This document shows, piece after piece, positions 38,571 to 47,499 of a stretch of 64,000 bases of DNA. The stretch's first letter is position 1; each line of letters starts with the position of its first letter. Where the stretch lies: NCBI RefSeq assembly GCF_900108515.1, contig NZ_FNWW01000012.1:1-64000 (forward strand). Direction: 5' to 3'. Origin of the DNA: Halobacillus karajensis. GTDB taxonomy: Bacteria > Bacillota > Bacilli > Bacillales > Halobacillaceae. The notes under the pieces were generated by a model. The model made no database searches. It was given only the letters and a program-made list of their open reading frames with translations, and was not told the DNA's origin. Both the position numbers and the translations under genes were made by a program.

Positions 38571-40328
38571 ATGAATAGTATCCAGAGCCGGCTTTTGCTA
38601 ATGCTGCTTATCTTTATACTTTTCCCCTATTTCCTAGTTGTGCTCCTTATTTATGGCTATACAAAAAACAGCGTGGAAAAGCATGAGCTTGGAAATAGCC
38701 AGGAACAAATAGAAGAAAGCTCCGAAGAATTGAGGCAATATTTTAGTGAGATGCTAGATCTTCCGTTTCTTTTGTATCGAGACCCTGAATTGTTTCGTAT
38801 CTTTAATAATGAAGTGGAAAATTCCAATTATCTTGAAAAGAGTATTCAAAATTTTTATCTGATGCGCAAGGAAATTCGGCAAGTCCGTTTTTATATGGAT
38901 AAGAATAAAGAATCTTTTACGGTATACAACGCTATGGTAAGTGCTCGGAAATCAAAAAACAATTTCCTAAAGCAGCCCTATATTAAACAACTGACCGAGT
39001 CGAACGTGTCCAACATCATTGAACCGCCGCATCTAATTAAAAATTATAATAATGCAGCCATTGTTCCAAAATCCGATCAAACAAAGGTCCTTACCTTTCA
39101 TCATACAATCACAGATGTATTTACAAACGAATTTCTCGGCGTCATTTCTATGGACGTGGAACTGAGCAAGGTTGCCCAAATCATAGATGACTTGACCAAG
39201 GAAAAGGAAGAGTCTGTCTTTCTGCTTAATGAATATAATCAAGTTATTTATGCTAGTGATTCAAAACGGATCGGCCAACCTGCTTCTCCGGAATTAATGA
39301 AACAATTAAAGCGGGAGAAAGATAGTAATGGAGACATCCCTCTCTCCAAAACATTATCTGCTCCCCTGGAAAAATGGAGATTAGTTAAAATCACTCCTAG
39401 CGAAGTTCTATTCCATGAGGTGCGGCAAACGGTTTATACATACATTTTAGTTGGATTAGGTGTTGGTGCCTTAGGTTTGATAATGATGAGTGTGATTGCT
39501 TATAAAATCTCAAACCCAATCAAACGGCTTACTAGAAAGGTACGAATGATTGACGGTGGACATACAAATATGGCTTTTGATAATAGAAGAGAAGATGAAA
39601 TCGGTTATTTAGAAAAACATATAAAAGATATGATGGCCCGTATTAATCGTCATATCGACCGGGAATATAAGCTGGAAATAGAAAATAAAGAAAATCAGTT
39701 CAGAGCTCTTAAGTCACAAGTGAACCCTCATTTTTTGTTTAACACCCTTCAGTCGATCGGAGCAGTTGCTTTAAGATCTGGTGCCCCAAATGTCTATAAA
39801 TTAGTGACTTCCTTATCAAAAATGATGCGCTACTCTATGCAGGCAAATGAGTGGGTACTGGTTAAGGAGGAAATAAACTATATAAAAGCTTATCTCTCCC
39901 TTCAAATGGAACGATTCTATAATAATATAAATTATTCTATTACTATAAGTTCCAAGGTGCTGGAAATGGAAATTCCCAGTATGATTCTACAGCCGCTTGT
40001 TGAAAATTTCTTTAAGCACAGTTATGAAGAAGGGTTTACCGATGCCTGCTTGACAATTTCTGGAGAGATGGAAAAGGGGATTCTCCACTTTATTGTTGAA
40101 GATGATGGGGCAAGCCTGACAGAAAATGAGCTTCAATCTTTAAGAGAATACATTTATAAATCTCACCGAAAAGGAGTGGCCGTGAAGGATCATATTGGAT
40201 TGAAGAATATTCACGACCGACTGGTGCTGAATTACGGAAGTAAGGCTGGTATAAAAGTGGATAGAGATCAGGGCCGGGGATTTATCGTGGAGGTTTTCAT
40301 CCCTATTGAAATGGAGAGCACTGAATAA
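38571..40328 (+). CDS. YesM-type sensor histidine kinase of the levan locus
   Basis: 585 residues: TM about 7-28, a large extracellular Cache-like domain (about 35-285), TM about 290-312, then HAMP (RKVRMIDGGHTNMAFDNRRE). His_kinase follows with KSQVNPHFLFNTLQSIGAVA, then HATPase (LVENFFKHSYEEG, VEDDGASLTENEL, HIGLKNIHDRL). ATG 38571 has AAAGGGG 9 nt upstream. It is the first gene of an apparent operon with the regulator and binding protein. Confidence 0.88.
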   Translation: MNSIQSRLLLMLLIFILFPYFLVVLLIYGYTKNSVEKHELGNSQEQIEESSEELRQYFSEMLDLPFLLYRDPELFRIFNNEVENSNYLEKSIQNFYLMRKEIRQVRFYMDKNKESFTVYNAMVSARKSKNNFLKQPYIKQLTESNVSNIIEPPHLIKNYNNAAIVPKSDQTKVLTFHHTITDVFTNEFLGVISMDVELSKVAQIIDDLTKEKEESVFLLNEYNQVIYASDSKRIGQPASPELMKQLKREKDSNGDIPLSKTLSAPLEKWRLVKITPSEVLFHEVRQTVYTYILVGLGVGALGLIMMSVIAYKISNPIKRLTRKVRMIDGGHTNMAFDNRREDEIGYLEKHIKDMMARINRHIDREYKLEIENKENQFRALKSQVNPHFLFNTLQSIGAVALRSGAPNVYKLVTSLSKMMRYSMQANEWVLVKEEINYIKAYLSLQMERFYNNINYSITISSKVLEMEIPSMILQPLVENFFKHSYEEGFTDACLTISGEMEKGILHFIVEDDGASLTENELQSLREYIYKSHRKGVAVKDHIGLKNIHDRLVLNYGSKAGIKVDRDQGRGFIVEVFIPIEMESTE

Positions 40329-40365
40329 CTCTGTCCAATGTATTTTTTAGAAGGAGGCAAAAGGT

Positions 40366-41553
40366 GTGAAGGTATTAATAGTCGACGATGAGATAAATGT
40401 ACTTGAAGTCGTTCGTTTCTTAGGTGAATGGGACAAATATGGCATCACGGAGATCCTGGAAGCAGGTGAAGGGGAAGAAGCAAAAGGCATGATCAAAGCA
40501 GAAAAACCAGAAATTATATTTACAGATATTAAAATGCCTGGAATGAGCGGAATGGAGCTCATAGAATGGTTAAACTATATTTCTTATCAAGGGAAAGTGA
40601 TTTTCATAACTGGGTATAATGATTATGACTTCATGCGAAAAGCTATTAAATACAATAGCTTTGATTATTTACTAAAGCCTATTGAAGGTGAGGCTTTTAA
40701 TAAGACTTTAAAAGAGGCTGTTGAGAGCTGGAAGAAGGACGAGCAAAAAACATACCCATCAGAAGATATCATGGATGACGGTTATTTGAAATTAAAGATA
40801 GATCAAATGGTTACAGACGCATGTATGGGAGAACCCTTTAATCCGAATGATCTGCAGCCTTTTCTTCCAGAGGCCGATCATTATGAAGTGTCTCTGCTTT
40901 CTTTTTATCACATGCATCATGCGGACCCGTATATCAAGTCTCTGGCAGAAAAGCTCTCCAAGCAAAAGTTAGGAAATGCTTTCACCCTTCAAAATGACCG
41001 AAATCTTTGTCTTGTTTTAACAGTTGAGGAAGAATGGCTAAATGTAGAAGAATGGATATGCGAACACTTTGATATCCCGCTGCGGCTGGTGACTAGCAAA
41101 CATCCGCAGCCTTTAAATCATCTATTCGATTCGTACTTGGAGCTTCAAGAAGCTATGGACCACCATCAATATCGGTCACTCCACCGATTGGCTGATTTCG
41201 ATACGGCGAGACGGATGAAAGACATCGTTTCCTATGTAGATACCTATTATATGGAAGATTTAAGTTTAGAAAAATTATCGAATTTATTTTTCTTTAGTCG
41301 CGAGCATATCTCCCGGAAATTTAAACTAGAAACGGGGCTTCCTTTGTCCAAGTACGTAACAAAACTTAGAATTGACCAGGCGAAAGCATGGCTAAGAGAA
41401 ACAGATGAAACCATTTATTCAATTTCCTTAATGCTTGGTTATCAGGATGAAAAGTATTTTTCTAAACTATTTAAAAAAGTAACCGGTTATACACCATTCG
41501 AATTTCGAAAAAGAGGTGAAAATAGATCAGGAGGTTGTTCGGCTTATGGTTAA
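40366..41553 (+). CDS. YesN-type response regulator (receiver + AraC)
   Basis: 395 residues. The receiver (KVLIVDDEINV; Asp in IIFTDIKMPGMSG; Lys in YLLKPIEG) is followed by a middle region of about 150 residues and a C-terminal AraC pair (LSNLFFFSREHISRKFKLET; IYSISLMLGYQDEKYFSKLF). GTG 40366 has AAGGAGG 7 nt upstream. It is likely the transcription activator of the following binding protein, sacB and levB genes. Confidence 0.9.
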   Translation: MKVLIVDDEINVLEVVRFLGEWDKYGITEILEAGEGEEAKGMIKAEKPEIIFTDIKMPGMSGMELIEWLNYISYQGKVIFITGYNDYDFMRKAIKYNSFDYLLKPIEGEAFNKTLKEAVESWKKDEQKTYPSEDIMDDGYLKLKIDQMVTDACMGEPFNPNDLQPFLPEADHYEVSLLSFYHMHHADPYIKSLAEKLSKQKLGNAFTLQNDRNLCLVLTVEEEWLNVEEWICEHFDIPLRLVTSKHPQPLNHLFDSYLELQEAMDHHQYRSLHRLADFDTARRMKDIVSYVDTYYMEDLSLEKLSNLFFFSREHISRKFKLETGLPLSKYVTKLRIDQAKAWLRETDETIYSISLMLGYQDEKYFSKLFKKVTGYTPFEFRKRGENRSGGCSAYG

Positions 41554-42835
41554 ACGTGTGACTGCTGGAGTGAAAAGAAAACTTCTTCCTATTAGTTTGA
41601 TTGGTTTGCTTCTTTCTGCTTGTCAGTCGAATTCTCCTATAGAGGAAAAACCCAAAGAAGAGCAAAAGATTACCTTGGAAATCCGGAATCCAAAAATTGA
41701 AATTGCCTCCCCTTTTGAACGAATGGTTGATGCTTATGAACAAAAGCACCCGAATATAGAAATTAAAGTTCATACCGTTGGAGGGGCAATAGATGATTTT
41801 TCTGATTTAAAAGCCCAAATGGCAGCAGGTAAGGGGCCTGATATATTTACAAATCTAGGTTTCGAAAATACCCGGAAATGGAAAAACTTATTAGAAGATT
41901 TATCTGATCAGCCATGGGTAGATGAAGCTTACCAAGAAACGTTAGAACCTATAAAGATTAATGATAAAATCTATGGAATGCCAATGAATTTAGAAGGCTA
42001 TGGGTTTGTTTATAATAAGGATTTATTTGATCAAGCAGGGATCAACTCTCTCCCTTCTACTCTATCCGAATTGAAAGCAGCTGCTGAAAAATTACAGAGG
42101 GCCGGTATCACCCCTTTTGCGACCGGATATTATGAAAAGTGGAAGCTTGGGGATCACTTGATGAATATCGCTCTCGTCCGGCAAGACAATCCTACGGCTT
42201 TTATGAAAAGGTTAAACAGTGGGAAATCATCCATAGAAAACAATCCTGCATTTCGTGATCTGTTGCAATTATTGGATCTTACCGTCAAATACGGAGGGGA
42301 TGAACCGCTAGCGACCGATTATATTATGGAAATTCACACATTTGCCTCAGGAGAAGCAGCAATGATCCTTCAGGGAAACTGGATCCAGCCGATGATTGAT
42401 GAACGTTCTCCTGGTATGGACATTGGTCTTCTCCCTATTCCAATCAATAATCATAATCAAAAGAATCCGCTTGTTGTCAATACACCGAGCTATTGGGTGG
42501 TTAACAAACAAACAACACCTTCAAAAAAACGGGAGGCAAAAAAATTCCTGAACTGGATGGTAAATTCTAAACAAGGCCAGCGGTTTATGACAGAGGAATT
42601 AAAGTTTGTGCCTGCGTTTGAGTACATAAAAGCAGATAAATCCGGTCCCCTGGCTAATGACATCATAAAAAAATACAAGGAAGGTCGTACTATATCCTCC
42701 AACATTATTAAATTCCCCGCGGGTGTACGGGAGGAATTTGGACACGCCACTCAACGTTATATTGAACATGAAATAACTCGTGAACAATTACTTCGAAATT
42801 ATCAGAAAACCTGGGAGCAAGCTAAAAAAAACTGA
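41546..42835 (+). CDS. extracellular sugar-binding lipoprotein (family 1) linked to the two-component system
   Basis: 429 residues. Lipobox LIGLLLSACQ, then an SBP_bac_1 fold: FERMVDAYEQKHPNIEIKVH, AAGKGPDIFTNLGFEN, YGMPMNLEGYGFVYNKDLFD, FASGEAAMILQGNWIQP. ATG 41546 has CAGGAGG about 10 nt upstream and overlaps the regulator stop by 8 nt. No sugar permease or ATPase follows. The protein may therefore report extracellular fructan/sucrose to the kinase, or use permeases elsewhere. Confidence 0.85.
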   Translation: MVKRVTAGVKRKLLPISLIGLLLSACQSNSPIEEKPKEEQKITLEIRNPKIEIASPFERMVDAYEQKHPNIEIKVHTVGGAIDDFSDLKAQMAAGKGPDIFTNLGFENTRKWKNLLEDLSDQPWVDEAYQETLEPIKINDKIYGMPMNLEGYGFVYNKDLFDQAGINSLPSTLSELKAAAEKLQRAGITPFATGYYEKWKLGDHLMNIALVRQDNPTAFMKRLNSGKSSIENNPAFRDLLQLLDLTVKYGGDEPLATDYIMEIHTFASGEAAMILQGNWIQPMIDERSPGMDIGLLPIPINNHNQKNPLVVNTPSYWVVNKQTTPSKKREAKKFLNWMVNSKQGQRFMTEELKFVPAFEYIKADKSGPLANDIIKKYKEGRTISSNIIKFPAGVREEFGHATQRYIEHEITREQLLRNYQKTWEQAKKN

Positions 42836-42858
42836 GTCTGCTCCCAGGTTTTCGTTTC
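42806..42858 (+). terminator. Terminator overlapping the end of the binding-protein gene
   Basis: AAAACCTGGGAGCA pairs with TGCTCCCAGGTTTT across 19 nt. The left arm is still coding. sacB therefore probably has its own promoter, in the interval that also contains the palindrome ATCGGGCCCGAT (42959-42970). Confidence 0.75.
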
Positions 42859-42995
42859 TTTTCTTCTTCAGTATCCTAATCAATTCACGACTAAAATGGT
42901 ATCAATATCCACCATATTCAACCTCCAAAAACTTTCTTATACTTTTAATTGTGTTGAGATCGGGCCCGATAAAAAACAATGATAGGAGGAAGAAA

Positions 42996-44471
42996 ATGAA
43001 CTTAAAACTACTTGCCAAAAAAGCAACGATATTGACATTAAGTACAGCCATTCTAGCAGGGGGGAGCGGTCTTGTTCACGCGGAACAAAAAGCTCATGAA
43101 GATACTAAAGAGGATTATGGTATTTCCCATATCACTCGTGCTGATATGGAAGCTATGGCCAAACAGCATGGAAACGATAATTTTGAGGTGCCAAAATTTG
43201 ATGCTTCCACTATTCAAAACATTCCATCTGCTGCAAAGGTAACGGAAAATGGGGAAGAAATTAAGTTAGATGTATGGGATACATGGCCTCTCCAGAACGC
43301 GGATGGAACAGTTGCCGAATATCAAGGTTACCACCTTCTATTCGGCTTAGCAGGTAAACCAGGCCACCCTGAAGACACACATATTTATTTGTTCTACAAA
43401 AAAGCGGATGAAACTTCTATTGATGCGTGGAAAAACGCAGGGCGTGTATTTGACGAAAATGACAAGTTCGAAGCCAATGATCAATTCTTAAAAGATCAGT
43501 CAGAGGAATGGTCCGGGTCGGCTACGTTTACATCTGACGGAGAAATTCGCTTGTTCTATACAAACCGCACAGAATTTAATGTAGACAAAGAACAATATGG
43601 TAAACAGACATTGACAACAGCACAAGTAAATGTTTCTGAAGCAAATAATGAAACCATTCGAGTAGATGGTGTAGAGGATCATAAATCTATCTTTGAAGGT
43701 CAAGACGGGTCTATTTATCAAAACGTGATGCAAGCTTTCGGTGGAGAGACTATCAACTGGAAAGAAAACCATACACTTAGAGACCCTCACTATATTGAGG
43801 AGGATGGGCATAAATACCTTGTGTTTGAAGCAAACACAGGAACTAACTATGGTTATTCCGGTGAAGAATCCCTTTATAACAAGGCTTTCTATGGTAATAG
43901 TGAAAAATTCTTCCGTACAGAAAAAGAGCAGCTTTTAAACAGTTCGAAAAAAGAATATGCTGAGCTTGCGAATGGAGCTATCGGAATTATTGAAATCACT
44001 GACGATTATGAGTTAAAGAAAGTCATGGAACCATTGGTTGCTTCTAATACAGTGACGGATGAAATTGAACGTCCAAATATTTTCAAAAAAGATGGGAAAT
44101 GGTATCTATTCACAAGTGCACGCGGATCCAAAATGACCATCGATGGGATCGATGAAGAAGATATTTACTTGCTTGGTTATGTATCAAATTCTTTAACTGG
44201 TGAATTCAAGCCAATGAACAAAACAGGTATAGTCCTTCATCACGACCTTGATCCATATGATATCACTTGGAACTACGCACATTATGTAATACCTCAAGAG
44301 GGTACGGATGAAACAGTAGTTACAAGTTATATGACAAACAGAGGGTACTTCAAGGACCACAAATCAACTTTTGCTCCAAGTTTTAAGCTAGAGTTAAATG
44401 GTAAGAAATCTTCTGTTGTTGAAAACGGAATCCTTGACCAAGGTCAAATTACATTGCATGGTGAAGAGTAA
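42996..44471 (+). CDS. sacB: levansucrase (GH68)
   Basis: 491 residues with a Sec signal peptide (ATILTLSTAILAGGSGLVHA). GH68 catalytic elements: the nucleophile Asp in LDVWDTWPLQN, the EEWSGSATF motif, the transition-state Asp in HTLRDPHYIEE, and the acid/base Glu in DEIERPNIFKK. The enzyme splits sucrose and polymerises fructose to levan outside the cell. ATG 42996 is chosen for ATAGGAGG upstream; the open frame before it is not coding. It is followed by levB, the same order as in Bacillus subtilis. Confidence 0.95.
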   Translation: MNLKLLAKKATILTLSTAILAGGSGLVHAEQKAHEDTKEDYGISHITRADMEAMAKQHGNDNFEVPKFDASTIQNIPSAAKVTENGEEIKLDVWDTWPLQNADGTVAEYQGYHLLFGLAGKPGHPEDTHIYLFYKKADETSIDAWKNAGRVFDENDKFEANDQFLKDQSEEWSGSATFTSDGEIRLFYTNRTEFNVDKEQYGKQTLTTAQVNVSEANNETIRVDGVEDHKSIFEGQDGSIYQNVMQAFGGETINWKENHTLRDPHYIEEDGHKYLVFEANTGTNYGYSGEESLYNKAFYGNSEKFFRTEKEQLLNSSKKEYAELANGAIGIIEITDDYELKKVMEPLVASNTVTDEIERPNIFKKDGKWYLFTSARGSKMTIDGIDEEDIYLLGYVSNSLTGEFKPMNKTGIVLHHDLDPYDITWNYAHYVIPQEGTDETVVTSYMTNRGYFKDHKSTFAPSFKLELNGKKSSVVENGILDQGQITLHGEE

Positions 44472-44483
44472 AAAACTGACAAG

Positions 44484-44520
44484 GAGAAAATGCCGATCCC
44501 CCTTCGGCATTTTCTTTTTT
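44484..44520 (+). terminator. Hairpin between sacB and levB
   Basis: GAGAAAATGCCGA / TTCGGCATTTTC around TCCCCC, then TTTTTT. Confidence 0.85.
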
Positions 44521-44563
44521 ATCATAGGGTTTTAGTGTAAAAAATAAATGGAGGTTAGAAATC

Positions 44564-46129
44564 ATGGATGTGTTAAAAAATCACCTCAGAAAGTTATTGG
44601 CAGCCTCTTTCCTCTTTCTTTTTATAGCTGTTGTTCTAAACATGTCTCTTTGGGAAGGTTCAAAATTTAAACTAAGTACAGTACAAAATCCACCCCCATA
44701 TTCTTATCGAGCAGATTATCACTTTACATCTCCAGATCATTGGAAAAACGACCCTCAAAGACCTATCTATTTAAATGGTAAATATCACTACTATTATCTC
44801 TATAATAAAGATTACCCCGATGGAAATGGTACGGAATGGCGCCATGCTACCTCTAAGGATTTTGTTCACTGGAAGGATGAAGGGGTCGCTATTCCTAAAT
44901 ACACGAATGAAAATGGTGATGTATGGTCAGGTTCTGTTGTGGTAGACCACAAGAACACCGCAGGGTTTGGCAAGAACACCATTGTGGCTATTATCACCCA
45001 ACCCTCAGCCAATGGCCAGCAGGAGCAGTACCTCTGGTATAGTTTGGATGGAGGGGATTCCTTTTCGGCTTATAAGAACGAACCTGTTTTGTCCAATCCT
45101 GGCACTGAAGATTTTCGGGACCCGAAAGTCATTTGGAATGTGCACTCAAAAAAATGGATCATGTTAATGGCAGAAGGATCAAAAATTGGTTTTTATGAAT
45201 CAGGAAATCTAAAAGACTGGAAGTATACAGGCGGATTCCAGACAGAAAAAATGGGGCTGATTGAATGTCCTGATCTTTTTCAAATGCGCGCGAGTGACGG
45301 AACGATCAAATGGGTGATGGGAGTTAGTGCCAATGGCCAGGAACAAGGGGGACCTAATACCTACGCGTACTGGGTTGGACACTACAAGGGAGGAAGGTTT
45401 GTTCCTGAACATGAAAAACCTAAATGGCTGGATTACGGATTTGATTGGTATGGGGGAGTCACTTTTGATGATGGTAAAACGGAAGATAAGCTCAGCCACC
45501 GATATGCATTAGCTTGGATGAATAACTGGAAGTATGCAAATAACACTCCGACACTAGAAGAGAATTTTAATGGCTTAGACTCGGTTGTCAGAAAAATAGA
45601 GTTAAAAAAAGAAGGACAGGGCGGATATTTTCTTGCTTCCCAGCCAAATAAGGGTATTGACCAATTCATTCAGTCCACTGATTCATATCGAAATCTTGAA
45701 GTGAATGGTATGAAGACATTGAAAACAAAGGGGGATGTCTACCAACTAGAAGCAGATATCAGGTTGATGGATCTAAAAAATGCAGGGATCAGAGTGAGAG
45801 AATCCAAGGATCACTCTCGTCACATTGATATTGGTGTTTCTTTAGAAGGTGGCTATTCCTATGTAAACCGGGGCTTGACGGCACACCCTGATCATAACGA
45901 TCATATGCTTGAAAGCCAGGCCCCAATAGATAAGAATAAAAAAACAGTACACTTGAAAGTACTCGTGGACAAAACAAGTGTTGAAGTATTTATAGATGAT
46001 GGAAAAGTTGTTCATTCTAATCAAGTATTTCCACCTAAAGAGGATCAGGGAATCACTTTATTTTCAGAGGGCGGTCGAGCAGTTTTTGAAAATGTAAAAA
46101 TTAAACATATGGACTCCGCTCATAATTAA
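44564..46129 (+). CDS. levB: endolevanase (GH32), LevB-like
   Basis: 521 residues. An N-terminal signal/anchor (LLAASFLFLFIAVVLNMSLW) is followed by the five-bladed GH32 domain: nucleophile motif HWKNDPQRPIYLNGKYHYYY, GDVWSGSVVV, the FRDPKVIW stabiliser and the acid/base in GLIECPDLFQM. A C-terminal GH32 beta-sandwich lies at about 380-515 (VEVFIDDGKVVHSNQVFPPK). The NDPQRP variant and length fit LevB, which cuts levan to levanbiose. GGAGG precedes ATG 44564. It works on the product of SacB. Confidence 0.9.
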   Translation: MDVLKNHLRKLLAASFLFLFIAVVLNMSLWEGSKFKLSTVQNPPPYSYRADYHFTSPDHWKNDPQRPIYLNGKYHYYYLYNKDYPDGNGTEWRHATSKDFVHWKDEGVAIPKYTNENGDVWSGSVVVDHKNTAGFGKNTIVAIITQPSANGQQEQYLWYSLDGGDSFSAYKNEPVLSNPGTEDFRDPKVIWNVHSKKWIMLMAEGSKIGFYESGNLKDWKYTGGFQTEKMGLIECPDLFQMRASDGTIKWVMGVSANGQEQGGPNTYAYWVGHYKGGRFVPEHEKPKWLDYGFDWYGGVTFDDGKTEDKLSHRYALAWMNNWKYANNTPTLEENFNGLDSVVRKIELKKEGQGGYFLASQPNKGIDQFIQSTDSYRNLEVNGMKTLKTKGDVYQLEADIRLMDLKNAGIRVRESKDHSRHIDIGVSLEGGYSYVNRGLTAHPDHNDHMLESQAPIDKNKKTVHLKVLVDKTSVEVFIDDGKVVHSNQVFPPKEDQGITLFSEGGRAVFENVKIKHMDSAHN

Positions 46130-46250
46130 AACGCCTAAAGAAATAAAGAGGAAAAATATCGATCTCATGTTTCTCTCATTGTAAGAAAAGTGTATAAGAA
46201 CGACGATTGGAATAATTTTAAAATGGAAAGTTCCATCGCTTAAGAACTGT

Positions 46251-46293
46251 AAACTCTTGTTAGAATATGTTTCTGACAAGGGTTTATTTTTAA
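46251..46293 (+). terminator. Terminator of levB
   Basis: AAACTCTTGTTAGA / TTCTGACAAGGGTTT hairpin followed by ATTTTTAA. Confidence 0.65.
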
Positions 46294-46675
46294 CACATCT
46301 TCGCCCGTAATAAATATGGCTCTTTGTATGTTCATTATATTTCCTTGATACAGGCATACCATGGGGTTGCTCTATAGGGAAAATAACACAGAAGAAATAC
46401 GGATGGTTATATATTATAGATGTTAGAAGATTAAAAACAGAAATTGTGGTTTATTAGGAGGATAAAATAGAAAACAAAAGAATAGCAAGTTGTACCTAGC
46501 CCAATACAAGTTCCTCTTTCCTCAAGATCTTATTCGTTCTTAGCATGACAACTAATCTGGAATCAACTCAGCAAAGGCATCACGTCAATTTTAGTGCGTG
46601 TTTCAGACAAGATGTTTTATGAATACAAAACATGATACTATAATATTATCTATTAAGAGTTAAGGAAGATAAAGT
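46294..46675. other. Gene-free interval
   Basis: I see no gene. A ribosome-binding-site-like TTAGGAGGATAAA at about 46454 is followed by a frame of a few codons without a start. The promoter of the yunE operon is expected near its right end (TATAATATTATC at about 46638). Confidence 0.4.
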
Positions 46676-47488
46676 ATGTTTTTGGTTATGTTAATTATAG
46701 GTATAGTTACAGCCCTTGTCGGCAGTATAGCCGGTCTTGGCGGAGGCGTCATTTTGGTGCCTGTTCTCCTTTTTTTGGGAGACCATTTTGTTTCATTTGA
46801 TTGGGTGAACCCTCAGTCGATTGTTGGAATCTCACTTGTTGTGATGATTTTTACTGGAATGTCTTCGGTTATTTCGTATATGAAACATCAGCGTGTGGAT
46901 GAAAAAATTGGACTAGTGTTTCTCTTTGGTAGTATTCCCGGAGGGATTTTGGGAGCTTGGTTAAATCAATTTTTTGAAACTGATGGTTTTTCGTTATTTT
47001 TTGGAATTGTTATGATAGCTGTATCCCTGTTGTTTTTTATTCCAAGGAGAACAGCTGGTCACTCTCTATTTAAAACGGGAATAGAGAGGGAAAAAGTTAT
47101 CGATGGGACCGTTTATAAATACCGTATGCCTTTTGTGGTCGGTTTAATTTTATCTTTTGCTGTGGGGATGCTTTCAGGCTTATTAGGCATAGGTGGAGGA
47201 TCTTTGATGGTTCCTGCTATGATTCTTCTTTTGAATATACCGCCACATATAGCGACAGCGACGTCCATGTTTATGATCTTTTTTGCAAGCATTACTAGCT
47301 CATCTGCCCATATAATCCTGGGACATGTGGATTGGAGCCATACACTATGGTTTATTCCGGGAGCTTACTTAGGAGGAATGTTAGGTGCCTGGATCAATCG
47401 ACTGCTTGATGGACAAGCGGTCGAAAAGTTTCTGAGAGTACTGCTTGTATTAATCGGCATACGCTTAATCTGGCAAGGTTTAGGGTGA
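46676..47488 (+). CDS. yunE: TauE/SafE-family anion permease, YunE-like
   Basis: 270 residues, eight to nine TM. TauE/SafE repeats: the N-terminal VTALVGSIAGLGGGVILVPV and the central GMLSGLLGIGGGSLMVPAMI, with GAWLNQFF and GAWINRLL at the ends of the two halves. The family exports or imports sulfite/sulfonate-type anions. The neighbour gene overlaps its stop with its ribosome-binding site, as in the yunE-yunD pair of Bacillus. Confidence 0.85.
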   Translation: MFLVMLIIGIVTALVGSIAGLGGGVILVPVLLFLGDHFVSFDWVNPQSIVGISLVVMIFTGMSSVISYMKHQRVDEKIGLVFLFGSIPGGILGAWLNQFFETDGFSLFFGIVMIAVSLLFFIPRRTAGHSLFKTGIEREKVIDGTVYKYRMPFVVGLILSFAVGMLSGLLGIGGGSLMVPAMILLLNIPPHIATATSMFMIFFASITSSSAHIILGHVDWSHTLWFIPGAYLGGMLGAWINRLLDGQAVEKFLRVLLVLIGIRLIWQGLG

Positions 47489-47499
47489 GGAGACTGATG

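Noticed and set aside
46064-46357. Minus-strand frame after levB
   Set aside because: It overlaps the levB end and its terminator, with no ribosome-binding site and no protein-like pattern.
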